A DNA stretch of 37,774 nucleotides from an uncultured Erythrobacteraceae bacterium (lineage in GTDB: Bacteria; Pseudomonadota; Alphaproteobacteria; Sphingomonadales; Sphingomonadaceae): positions 1-37,774 of the forward strand of contig CATMNW010000002.1 of the NCBI GenBank assembly GCA_950071875.1, given 5' to 3'. How positions within the stretch are numbered: position 1 is the stretch's first letter; the number at the start of each line of letters is the position of its first letter. The position numbers and the translations under genes are program-made. Below, one piece after another: positions 1 through 9,184 of this stretch. The notes under the pieces are model-generated. The model worked only from the letters and a program-made list of their open reading frames with translations. It made no database searches and had not been told where the DNA came from.

Positions 1-516
1 CCGCTTCTGACACCGGAGATGTGGGAGCCAATGCCCGGCCTGCTGACCGGCATCATCCTGGCACCCGATGGGGCGGTTTACGTCTCGAACCTCGGCAATG
101 CGCTGGTGAAGCTCGAACGAGCCGATACGGCCCAAGTCGATTCCTCTCTGGACAGCGTGCTGGCCAACCGGACCGAGGTTGTTCTCGAGGCGATCAAGTC
201 GGGAAATACCGAGCCGATCCTCGCGCTTTACACCGACGATGCCGTCTTTTCGCCCTCGGGGTATACGCTGCTGAGCGACCGGACGGCACTCGCTGCCTTC
301 TGGGAAGGCGTTGCCGAAAGCGAGGCCGCCGATGCGACGTTCGACGTCGTGTCGATAAGGCGCCTCGGGCCCGACGCCTTCACCGAATTGCAGAAATACG
401 AAGTGTTCGACGCCGAGGGCACCTCACTCTTCGGTGGTTATGCCTTGCTGCTCTGGGTTCGCGAGGATGGCCGCTGGCGGATGGCTGCCGATGTCTCGAA
501 CGAAGGGAACCCGTAA
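1..516 (+). CDS. 3' part of a larger protein: beta-propeller-like tail (ILAPDGAVYVSNLGNALVKLE) followed by a SnoaL/DUF4440-like domain; open at the left edge
   Basis: Frame open from base 1 (PLLTPEMWEPMPGLL...); C-terminal half has NTF2/SnoaL-like pattern (ILALYTDDAVFSPSG...GRWRMAAD). Confidence 0.6.
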   Translation, partial: PLLTPEMWEPMPGLLTGIILAPDGAVYVSNLGNALVKLERADTAQVDSSLDSVLANRTEVVLEAIKSGNTEPILALYTDDAVFSPSGYTLLSDRTALAAFWEGVAESEAADATFDVVSIRRLGPDAFTELQKYEVFDAEGTSLFGGYALLLWVREDGRWRMAADVSNEGNP

Positions 517-517
517 G

Positions 518-1285
518 GTGTCCGTTTTCGAGGGAAAGGTCGCCATTGTCACCGGTGCCAGCAGCGGGATTGGCAAGGCAACGGCGCTGATCCTGGCCGA
601 GCGCGGAGCCACGGTCGTGGTCGCGGCGCGCCGCACGGAGGTGCTCGACGAACTGGTCGCGCAGATCGAACAGGCGGGAGGCAAGGCAAGCGCTGTCGTC
701 ACCGATGTCGCACAGGCCAGCGACGTCGAAGCGATGGTGGCGCATGCGGTAGACACGCATGGACGGCTCGATCTTGCCGTCAACAACGCGGGCATCGGTG
801 CCGAGGTCTATCCGCTGATCGACACGCCAGACGATTACTGGGACCGCGTGATGGCGGTAAACCTTCGCGGCAATTTCCTGTGTCTCAAGCATGAAGCGCG
901 CGCCATGCTGGCGGCGGGCAATGGCGGATCGATCGTCAATATCGGATCGGTCAACACGTTCCTGGGTTGCCCCGGAGCCAGCACATACACCGCGTCCAAG
1001 GCCGGCCAGTTGGGGCTGACGACCTCCGCCTCCGCAGAGCTGGCCGAACACGGCATACGCGTGAATCTGCTGTGCCCCGGCGTCATCCACACGCCGCTGC
1101 ACGAACAGATCAAGGGCAATCTCGGCGCCGAAGCCTTCGATGGCATTCGTCAGCGCAAACATATGCGGCGCTTCGGGGAGCCAGAGGAAATAGCGCGCTG
1201 CATCGCCTTCCTCTGCTCCGAAGATGCCAGCTTCGTGACCGGCACTACACTGACACCCGACGGCGGCTTCCACCTATCTTTGTAA
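518..1285 (+). CDS. SDR family oxidoreductase
   Basis: VSVFEGKVAIVTGASSGIGKATA (TGxxxGIG), NNAG, YTASK; GTG start at 518 immediately after the upstream stop. Confidence 0.9.
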   Translation: MSVFEGKVAIVTGASSGIGKATALILAERGATVVVAARRTEVLDELVAQIEQAGGKASAVVTDVAQASDVEAMVAHAVDTHGRLDLAVNNAGIGAEVYPLIDTPDDYWDRVMAVNLRGNFLCLKHEARAMLAAGNGGSIVNIGSVNTFLGCPGASTYTASKAGQLGLTTSASAELAEHGIRVNLLCPGVIHTPLHEQIKGNLGAEAFDGIRQRKHMRRFGEPEEIARCIAFLCSEDASFVTGTTLTPDGGFHLSL

Positions 1286-1295
1286 GGAGCACACC

Positions 1296-1700
1296 ATGAC
1301 CAGGGCACTGGAGATCGTGCAGCAATTCTATGCTGCCGTCGGCACTGGCGACAAGGACACAGCTGCATCGCTGATGGCCGATGACGTCCGCTGGATGGAG
1401 GCGGAGAACTTCCCGCTGGCGGACCGCAATCCCTATGTCGGCGCGCAGGCCGTGCTCGAAGGCGTCTTCGCGCGGTTGGGCGACGTGCTGGACGATTTCG
1501 GCGTCGAGCCGGGACGTTTCATCGCGGACGAGACCAGCGTCGTGATGGAAGGCCGTTACACCGGCACCGGGAAGGCGACCGGGCAGCCCTGCAACCCGCA
1601 GGTTGTCCATGTCTGGACTGTCGAGGATGGCAAGATCGCTACCTTCCAGCAGCATATTGATACACTCGCTGTCGCGCGGGCCACCGGCAAAGCGCCATGA
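1296..1700 (+). CDS. NTF2-like/SnoaL nuclear transport factor 2 family protein
   Basis: IVQQFYAAVGTGDKDTAASLMADDVRW...HVWTVEDGKIATFQQHIDT. Confidence 0.75.
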   Translation: MTRALEIVQQFYAAVGTGDKDTAASLMADDVRWMEAENFPLADRNPYVGAQAVLEGVFARLGDVLDDFGVEPGRFIADETSVVMEGRYTGTGKATGQPCNPQVVHVWTVEDGKIATFQQHIDTLAVARATGKAP

Positions 1701-2944
1701 GCGAGGCGGTCGCCCCGATTACTGCGAAAGACAGGGTCGGGGAGCTCGACGTGCTGCGAGGCTTCGCCTTGCTCGGAGTAATGACGATCAACCTGTGGGA
1801 ATTTGGCGGCGAGAGCGTCACCATCACCGCCGATCAACTTGCCGCATTACCCAACGCCGCGCTCAACAGCTCGATCGAATTCTGGCTGCGCCTGTTCGTT
1901 TCCGACAAGGCCAACACCCTGTTCGCCTGCCTGTTCGGCATGGGGTTCTGGATTCAAATGGAGCGCCTGGAAGCACGCGGCGCACCGTTCCGCTCGATCT
2001 ACTTCCGGCGTGCCGGCATCCTCCTGATCTTCGGCTGGCTGCACTTCTTTCTGCTGTTTTCCTGGGATGTCCTGCATGTCTACGGGATCGCCGCTTTCAT
2101 CCTGCTGTTCAGTCGCAAGCTGTCAGCGCGCACGATGCTGGTCGTCGGAGGGGCGCTGCTCCTGTTTGCCAAGCCTCTGATCTCCGGTGTTTTCGAGTGG
2201 TCCGGCGTTTCGGTCACGCTCGATGCGATCACTTCCGCCGATAGCGAAGTCTTGGCCCGCCAGGCCGCAGCGCAGTCAGGCGATTTTGTCACCTTCATGA
2301 GCTTGATGGCGGAAAACAACTGGCTCGGCTGGATCATGAACGGCGGCCTCGTTGCCTGGATCGCATACGCTACCGGGAGGTTTTATATCGGCGCGTGGAT
2401 CGCGCGAAAGGGGTGGATCCAAAACGCCTCGACGAATCTCGCGCCGTTCCGCCGGGTATTGTGGCCCACCCTGGTGCTTGGCCTTGCGCTGGAAGCGACC
2501 CATCTCCTTACCGAGAATGCCGAGCCGGGCACCACGCTCTCGGCGATCAGCGCATGGGGCGGCATTCTTCACGCCTTGGCGACGCCGCTGATTGCAATCG
2601 GCTACGGCTGCGCGCTCATTCTCCTTTTCAATGGCCGGTCCGCCAAGTGGCTTGTCGCCCCGTTCGGAGCGGTGGGGCGGATGGCGCTGACCAACTATGT
2701 GCTTCAGAGCATTGCGATTGTCCTGATCCTCACCGGGGTCGGGCCTGGACTCGCCTTGGCTGGCAAGGCCGGCATCGCCACCTTCCTGCCACTGGTGGCG
2801 ATTTTCTACGGGGCGCAAGTTCTGATCAGCAATTTCTGGCTCAAGCGCTTCTCTTACGGCCCGCTCGAATGGGTCTGGCGCGCGCTAACCTATGGTGAGC
2901 GGCCCGCGATGCGGCGATCGACCTCCGCCATGATCGCGCAATAG
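1697..2944 (+). CDS. DUF418 domain-containing membrane protein (YeiB family)
   Basis: RVGELDVLRGFALLGVMTINL N-terminus, multiple TM segments, C-terminal FSYGPLEWVWRALTYGE; ATGA overlap with previous gene. Confidence 0.9.
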   Translation: MSEAVAPITAKDRVGELDVLRGFALLGVMTINLWEFGGESVTITADQLAALPNAALNSSIEFWLRLFVSDKANTLFACLFGMGFWIQMERLEARGAPFRSIYFRRAGILLIFGWLHFFLLFSWDVLHVYGIAAFILLFSRKLSARTMLVVGGALLLFAKPLISGVFEWSGVSVTLDAITSADSEVLARQAAAQSGDFVTFMSLMAENNWLGWIMNGGLVAWIAYATGRFYIGAWIARKGWIQNASTNLAPFRRVLWPTLVLGLALEATHLLTENAEPGTTLSAISAWGGILHALATPLIAIGYGCALILLFNGRSAKWLVAPFGAVGRMALTNYVLQSIAIVLILTGVGPGLALAGKAGIATFLPLVAIFYGAQVLISNFWLKRFSYGPLEWVWRALTYGERPAMRRSTSAMIAQ

Positions 2945-3250
2945 CCAGCGCCCCGCTTTCTGCCAGTCCACGTGCCCCGCCCATCTCGCTCTCATCGAGA
3001 TGTGAGAGCGTTTCTCCTGTGAAGAGGAGAACGGCAAACCAAGCCGCTGCTGCGAACATGAGGGATCCGCCACGTGCCGGACGGGCACCTGGGGTGTTTG
3101 TCGTTCCGGCAAATCGCCCCATCGCATCCGAGCAAATATGACGATCGAAACGACCGCTTTGGTCCTTTTAAGTGCAGCCACGAATGACCGAGATTAGGGC
3201 GCAAAACAGTCATAGTGTGAAGTGTAATCGGGCCCGCTGGCAAGCCACGG

Positions 3251-4174
3251 TCAAGCGACTGCTTCACTCTTGAGCTTCTCAAGCCTTACCGAGCATATAT
3301 CATGGACAACGCGGCCGAGCTCCTCGACCTGCTCTCCGAGCCATTCGAGTTCCTCCTTGGTGATGCGGTAGTGCTGTGAGTAGCGGGCCTTCACGTAGGC
3401 TTCTTTGAGCTTTTCAAAGCGCGCCCGATCGCGGCGCGTATCGCGTGGCCAGACATAGGTGAGGCGTGGATCAATCCTCTCCGCTTGGGTGCGCAGAAAA
3501 CCGAGGTTGTGCACGTGCGGCGTGTAGAAGGTGCAGACCAAAAGCACGCAGTGATAGAGGAATTCGGCGGATTGATGCATGTCAAACGCTGCCGGTTTTA
3601 GAAACCCTCGCTCTCGACCCACCTTTGATAGCTCGTATCGCTGCATCGCGGTTGGAAACCACTCGTCGAAATACTCCTGCGCCATCGCGAGTGCCTGCTC
3701 GGGCGTTTTGGGCTTAGGCTTATGCAGTTCGGTGTCGTCTGCCTGGTAGAGCGCCACCCCGTCTTTCGCGACATCCATGAAGAAGTAGCGCCCGTGCGCG
3801 AGGCCGTCGTTCACTTCCTGCAATGTGTGGACGATAAAATTCACCGGCGTGTTGAGGGTCTTGGTGACGCCGTATTCGCGCATCAGCCGGTCATCGAGCT
3901 TGGACCAGTACTTGATGCGGTCAACCAGACGCTTGTCATTGACGATAACAAGCAGATCATAGTCAGACTGGTAGCCCTTTGCAGTATGGGGTTCATCGAC
4001 CCATGTTCCGCGTGCATAGCTGCCGTACAGAATGACCTTGAGGATGCGCCCGGCCTTCTTCCAGTCGTGCCTCGCCAGCGCGAAGGCGTCATCGAATTCT
4101 TCGAAGATAAGCTGCACCACGCGCTCAAGCTCGCGCTGTTTTTGCGGTGGCAGATGATCGAGTTCGGTGCGCAT
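3251..4174 (-). CDS. Single-chain nucleotidyltransferase (MNT) + HEPN domain protein
   Basis: MNT motif ILYGSYARGTW...SDYDLLVIV; C-terminal HEPN-like region with HQSAEFLYHC and KARYSQHYRIT; start ATG at 4174. Confidence 0.85.
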   Translation of the reverse strand: MRTELDHLPPQKQRELERVVQLIFEEFDDAFALARHDWKKAGRILKVILYGSYARGTWVDEPHTAKGYQSDYDLLVIVNDKRLVDRIKYWSKLDDRLMREYGVTKTLNTPVNFIVHTLQEVNDGLAHGRYFFMDVAKDGVALYQADDTELHKPKPKTPEQALAMAQEYFDEWFPTAMQRYELSKVGRERGFLKPAAFDMHQSAEFLYHCVLLVCTFYTPHVHNLGFLRTQAERIDPRLTYVWPRDTRRDRARFEKLKEAYVKARYSQHYRITKEELEWLGEQVEELGRVVHDICSVRLEKLKSEAVA

Positions 4175-4347
4175 AACACAACCTCTAGCAAGCAGTTGGA
4201 ATAGTTGCACCTATAGACTGGCGCAGCGGCATTTCGCCCTGCTCCAGAGCGCACCTCTGCTCTCACCCAACCGCAACATTTAACTAAGGTCTGCGCGTCT
4301 TCACGCGCGGTGTTGTCGTGAAGCCATCGAAGCGCGCATCCAATGGA

Positions 4348-4788
4348 CTATCGGTCAGTTTCCGCTTCATCATGTGCTGGCCCCAGACGAATAAGCTCGT
4401 CGGACAGGTGCTTTCCCGTTTCCATTCTGCGCGCCAGCGCCTCGACGAGATGGCTGAAGCGTTTCTCGGCGTCGGCGCGTGCTGCCGCAGAGGCATCGCC
4501 GCCGAGCGCGGGCGTGACTTCGAGCCAGCGTCTCAGGTAAAGAGCAAATGCCTCGTTTCCGACCTCGACGTGATAGTCGAGCTTGTCGATCTGCCGCGAA
4601 ATCCGGTCCAACCGGCGGCTGAATGCCGCCTCGAGTCTCTCCGACCCATCGGGCGATAGGAACGAAGCTATCGCGGCTTCCACCACCGAAGCCTGCGATA
4701 CCCGCTTGCGTCCGGCAAAGTCGGCCAGTTGCCGCGAGAGAGCGGGCGGCAGGCGGAAAGTGTGCTTGATGCGGTTGCCCTTGCTCAC
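4348..4788 (-). CDS. CopG/ribbon-helix-helix family protein adjacent to traG
   Basis: HTFRLPPALSRQLADFAGRKRVSQASVVEAAIASFLSPDG; 4-bp overlap with the TraG ORF. Confidence 0.75.
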   Translation of the reverse strand: MSKGNRIKHTFRLPPALSRQLADFAGRKRVSQASVVEAAIASFLSPDGSERLEAAFSRRLDRISRQIDKLDYHVEVGNEAFALYLRRWLEVTPALGGDASAAARADAEKRFSHLVEALARRMETGKHLSDELIRLGPAHDEAETDR

Positions 4789-6776
4789 AAGTCGATCCCG
4801 TCATCGGGGTCGAGCGCCGCCCGCTGAGCATTGGCGCGCATCTGGTCGGCGATCCGGCGGTTTCTGCTCGACTCTTCGTCATCGCGCCGATCGTCGAACT
4901 CGAATTCATTGCGCGGTGGCGATGCCGCGGGCGCTATATCCTCGTGCTGGGGAAGTTCGGGCTCGCGCCGGACACCGCCATCAGCGACCGTGTCGCGATC
5001 TTCCAGCTCAGCGGCATCCGACGCGACAAGCGGTTGCTTGGGTGCGCGCGCAATCACCCCTTCCCATTCTCCGGCGTCGGGCTGACTGGGCGATTGTTCA
5101 GCCATCGGCGGCGGCTCGACCCGTTTTGCCAATCTGGGATCGGCATAATAGCGCGCCTTCTTCGCCCGGATCGGATGCGCGCCTGCAAGCATCACAATCT
5201 CGTCGGTATCGGGCAGCTGCATGATCTCGCCCTGGGTGAGCAAGGCCCGGGCGGTTTCGCTGCGCGAGACCATCAGATGACCAAGCCATGGCGAGAGCCG
5301 GTGCCCAGCGTAATTCTTCATCGCGCGCAGTTCGGTCGCGGTGCCAAGCGATTCAGAAATACGCTTCGCCGTGCGCTCGTCATTGGTCGCAAAACAGACC
5401 CGGACATGACAATTGTCGAGGATCGCATTGTTCTGACCGTAAGCCTTCTCGATCTGGTTGAGCGATTGCGCGATCAGGAATGCCTTGATGCCGTAGCCTG
5501 CCATGAAGGCAAGCGCGCTTTCGAAGAAGTCGAGACGGCCGAGCGCTGGAAATTCGTCAAGCATCAGCAGCAATCGGCGTCGATCCGATCCTTCGTTCAG
5601 GTCTTCGGTCAGGCGGCGGCCCAGCTGGTTGAGAATGAGCCGGATGAGCGGCTTGGTGCGGCTGATGTCGGACGGCGGCACGACGAGATAGAGTGTGACG
5701 GGCCGCGCCGGATCGACGAGATCGGCGATCCGCCAGTCGCATTGCCGCGTGACTTTCGCGATCACCGGATCGCGGTAGAGGCCGAGGAAGGACATCGCGG
5801 TTGAGAGCACGCCCGATCGCTCGTTTTCCGACTTGTTGAGCAGTTCGCGTGCGGCGCTCGCCACGACCGGATGGACGCCTTCCTCTCCCAGATGCTGCGT
5901 AGCCATCATTGCAGTGAGCGTCGTCTCGATCGAGCGTTTCGGGTCGGACAGGAACGACGCCACTCCGGCCAGGGTCTTGTCGGGCTCGGCATAGAGGACA
6001 TGGAGGATCGCTCCGACCAGCAAGGCATGGCTGGTCTTTTCCCAATGGTTGCGCCGTTCGAGTGAGCCTTCGGGATCGACTAGCACGTCGGCGATGTTCT
6101 GGACGTCGCGCACTTCGTTAATTCCCCGCCGCACTTCCATCAGCGGATTGTACGGCGCCGAGGCTTCATTGGTCGGATCGAACAGCAGCACGCGGCTGAA
6201 ACGCGAACGAAAGCCTGCGGTGAGTTCCCAGTTTTCGCCCTTGATGTCGTGAACGATGGCCGAATGCGGCCAGGTCAGCAGCGTCGGGACAACGAGGCCG
6301 ACACCTTTGCCGCTGCGCGTCGGGGCGAAACACAGCACATGCTCGGGTCCGTCATGCCGTAAATAGAGATTGGCATGGCGACCGATCACTGCGCCTTTGC
6401 CGCCGAGTAGCCCTTCGCGGGCGATCTCGGAGCGGGTTGCCCAGCGCGCGGAGCCATAGGTCGCGCTGGTCCGGGCCTCGCGGGCACGCCAGACCGACAT
6501 GGCGATTGCCACAACCACCGCAATCAGACCGCCCGATGCGGCGATCATCCCGCCGGTTTCGAATATTCGCGGAGCATAGGCCTCGTAGCTGAACCACCAC
6601 CAGAAGATCGAATATGGCGGATAGACCGGGTGACCAAACGCGGTGAACCATGCTGGACCGAGCTCTTGCTGGTAGCCGAGCGTTGCAGCAGTCCATTGGG
6701 TGGCCGCCCAGACTCCTGCGAGCGCCAGCGCAAATACAGCCAGGATCTGGCCCCACAGGATCTTGGTTGCCGACAC
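4785..6776 (-). CDS. traG: Conjugal transfer coupling protein TraG/VirD4
   Basis: Walker A CFAPTRSGKGVGLVVPTLL, Walker B LLLMLDEFPALGRL, IAQSLNQIEKAYG; GTG start at 6776 behind a GGAGG-like RBS. Confidence 0.93.
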   Translation of the reverse strand: MSATKILWGQILAVFALALAGVWAATQWTAATLGYQQELGPAWFTAFGHPVYPPYSIFWWWFSYEAYAPRIFETGGMIAASGGLIAVVVAIAMSVWRAREARTSATYGSARWATRSEIAREGLLGGKGAVIGRHANLYLRHDGPEHVLCFAPTRSGKGVGLVVPTLLTWPHSAIVHDIKGENWELTAGFRSRFSRVLLFDPTNEASAPYNPLMEVRRGINEVRDVQNIADVLVDPEGSLERRNHWEKTSHALLVGAILHVLYAEPDKTLAGVASFLSDPKRSIETTLTAMMATQHLGEEGVHPVVASAARELLNKSENERSGVLSTAMSFLGLYRDPVIAKVTRQCDWRIADLVDPARPVTLYLVVPPSDISRTKPLIRLILNQLGRRLTEDLNEGSDRRRLLLMLDEFPALGRLDFFESALAFMAGYGIKAFLIAQSLNQIEKAYGQNNAILDNCHVRVCFATNDERTAKRISESLGTATELRAMKNYAGHRLSPWLGHLMVSRSETARALLTQGEIMQLPDTDEIVMLAGAHPIRAKKARYYADPRLAKRVEPPPMAEQSPSQPDAGEWEGVIARAPKQPLVASDAAELEDRDTVADGGVRREPELPQHEDIAPAASPPRNEFEFDDRRDDEESSRNRRIADQMRANAQRAALDPDDGIDL

Positions 6777-6983
6777 AGTCGCCTCCTTTCGCCCAATAAC
6801 AGGAGGCAGTTGTAACGCCGGTATCAAGTTCGAATGCGTGTGATCGGGGTCCAGCGTAGCCAAAGAAGCAGGAGGAGGGGTCGTTGCACCACGGATCAAT
6901 CCAGCGCGACTGGCACGGAACCCGCTTGCTGGACCCTGTGCCGGATAAGAGAACAAGGCTATGATTTGCTAACAAAACCCGAC

Positions 6984-7922
6984 ATGTTAAGTCTTTCCGG
7001 TATCATGGTATCCGAGAGACCATCGACCACTCCTGCGATTGTCGTGCAGCTTTTGCTGGGCATGGCACTCTTTGGCAGTGCAACGCCGCTCAGCAAGTTA
7101 ATCGGGCAGCAGTTCTCGGTCTTCACAGCGTCATGCATGCGCATGCTGATCGCTTGTCTGGTCCTTGCTCCATTCACATGGCTGCTGACGAAAAGGTTTG
7201 CTCATGCGAAGCGGTCGGACTGGTGGGTGATTGCCGCGATCTCATTATTCGGGATGGTCGGTTTCACCGCAGCCATGCTTTTTGGCATGCGTCTCACCAC
7301 AGGCGTGATTGGCTCCACGATCATGAGCGCGACACCGGCAGTGACTGCCGCCGCGGCCGTAGTTTTCTTCGGTGCCGCAATGAACTGGCGCACATCGGGA
7401 GCATTGGCCCTTGCGGTCGCGGGGATCGTGATGATCAATCTGCTGCGAACCGGGGGAAGCGGAGCCACCGAAGCGCCGATTCTTGGCGCAGCGCTTGTCG
7501 CAATGGCCGTGTGCTTCGAGGCAGCCTACACCCTGCTTGCACGTAAACTTTCCGACGGGATCAGCTCGCTGGAAGCAACACTGGCCGCATCGCTCATTGC
7601 CGCTTTGCTCTTTGTCGTTCTGGCTTTTGTTTTCGATTCCCGACCGTTCGATTTTTCCGGCGTAAGTCGGGATGGTTATTTCGCGCTCGCCTTTTGGGGT
7701 GCGGCCACAGGAGGGCTCGCTCCTGTTCTTTGGTATAATGGTGCCCGCAAAGCGCCAGGAGCACTCACGGCAGGTGCGATGGCAGTCATGCCCCTTAGCG
7801 CGCTTGTCCTATCTTACGTCCTACTTGGCGAATCCTTTCGCTGGTCTCACCTATTGGGCTTCGGGTTGGTTTTCGCAGGGCTTGTCCTGATGATAGTCGA
7901 GCATGCGAAATCGGCAGATTAG
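6984..7922 (+). CDS. DMT family (EamA) transporter
   Basis: Approx. ten hydrophobic segments with EamA repeat pattern (LFGMVGFTAAMLFGMRLTTGVIGSTIMSATPAVTA...); start ambiguous (6984 or 7005). Confidence 0.85.
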   Translation: MLSLSGIMVSERPSTTPAIVVQLLLGMALFGSATPLSKLIGQQFSVFTASCMRMLIACLVLAPFTWLLTKRFAHAKRSDWWVIAAISLFGMVGFTAAMLFGMRLTTGVIGSTIMSATPAVTAAAAVVFFGAAMNWRTSGALALAVAGIVMINLLRTGGSGATEAPILGAALVAMAVCFEAAYTLLARKLSDGISSLEATLAASLIAALLFVVLAFVFDSRPFDFSGVSRDGYFALAFWGAATGGLAPVLWYNGARKAPGALTAGAMAVMPLSALVLSYVLLGESFRWSHLLGFGLVFAGLVLMIVEHAKSAD

Positions 7923-7977
7923 TGAGAATGAGATGTCCGTCCCGCCCAGCCGCTGAGACAGAGTGAGCGTCTAGAAC

Positions 7978-8706
7978 CTACGCGGCCTCCCATGTAAATT
8001 CAGGACTACCCGACCAGGTCAGACGGTACAGGGCACCCTGCGTCACCGACTGCACGACATTGGGCCATAGCGCCGCGATGCAGGTCCCGTCCGGATGGCG
8101 AACCGAGGAATAGATGATGCCGTTATGACCTTCGGCGCGGGCTTGCGCTGCCAGGGCATTACCGACGGGATAGCCCTTGTTCTTTTCCGGATCGAGCGAT
8201 GGGTGGCCGGGCGTTTCGCGCAGATCGAGAAAGATGCCGGACATACTTGCAATCATCTCGCCATATTCCACCACGGCATTGAAATCGCCTGCATCCGCCA
8301 ACGCCTGGGTCAGGTGATGTCCGACCTCGGCGAGGCAGGTTTCGACCGCCAGGGCCGCGTACCAAGCCCCGCGATTTGCGGGGTTAAATCGCCCCGGCTC
8401 GCGAGGTTTGGCGTAAGCGAAACTCGCATTGATGAACTTGGCATGCGGCACGCCGTGCACCAATTCTTCGGCGCTAAGGCCGCCATGGCCGCGCTCCTCG
8501 GCTATCAGGCGCGAGCTAGTCGCTCCTTCGATCTCCGCAAGCAGCGTAAGTTCATCGTCATCGTCAGCGAGCGGCGCCATCACCGCGTCGCGCAGGCGCG
8601 CACTCGAAACCAGCCGGATGGTGCGCTCGAACGCTTCTCGTTTGGTAGCCAGATCTGCCGAAAGCAATTCGGGATCGCTCTCAGAGCCCGCCACGAAGCG
8701 CGTCAA
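7978..8706 (-). CDS. RES domain toxin
   Basis: RES-family pattern FNPANRGAWYAALAVETCLAEVGHH...GIIYSSVRHPDGTCIAALWPN. Confidence 0.85.
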   Translation of the reverse strand: MTRFVAGSESDPELLSADLATKREAFERTIRLVSSARLRDAVMAPLADDDDELTLLAEIEGATSSRLIAEERGHGGLSAEELVHGVPHAKFINASFAYAKPREPGRFNPANRGAWYAALAVETCLAEVGHHLTQALADAGDFNAVVEYGEMIASMSGIFLDLRETPGHPSLDPEKNKGYPVGNALAAQARAEGHNGIIYSSVRHPDGTCIAALWPNVVQSVTQGALYRLTWSGSPEFTWEAA

Positions 8707-9112
8707 TATACTGGCGGGTTTCGAGCATACGCGGGATACCGCCTTCGATCATTGCCTGGACTGGCGAAAGCCGGTCGAACACAGGTGCCGTATTGACGAG
8801 CCTGGGCCAGCGATCGGCCATGTCGTCGGCAAACAGCAGATGCAGCCCCTTGAACAAGCCGATCAACGCCGAAGCGCGCGTCAACTGGTCCTGGCTAAGC
8901 GCGCCCTCCCAAGTTCCGGCCTTCATCCGGTCCCAGGTGCTTTCAGAGACACCGAGCAGCGCAGCGCCCTCGGCATTGCTGCCACCCCAGGCGTCGACAA
9001 GTCGCAGAACGGCTTTGACCGCCGCGCCCGTCAGGCGGTCACGATCATCACTGGCCGCGAAGGTCTGAATGCCTCGCGGTGCTTCGGCTTGCTCTAATGC
9101 TATACTTGTCAT
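8681..9112 (-). CDS. Xre/MbcA/ParS-type antitoxin (DUF2384)
   Basis: HTH-like LLGVSESTWDRMKAG and C-terminal RLSPVQAMIEGGIPRMLETRQYIDALRGGL; overlaps the RES ORF by 26 bp. Confidence 0.85.
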   Translation of the reverse strand: MTSIALEQAEAPRGIQTFAASDDRDRLTGAAVKAVLRLVDAWGGSNAEGAALLGVSESTWDRMKAGTWEGALSQDQLTRASALIGLFKGLHLLFADDMADRWPRLVNTAPVFDRLSPVQAMIEGGIPRMLETRQYIDALRGGL

Positions 9113-9184
9113 ATCGCATCTCCTGATGCTTTTATACGCATCACATGGTGTTTCGTCAAGGACAGATTTGTCTGCACAGCCCCG

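Noticed and set aside
380-1273. Long minus-strand ORF (297 aa)
   Set aside because: Antisense shadow of the clear SDR gene; low-complexity Arg/Ala composition typical of high-GC shadow frames.
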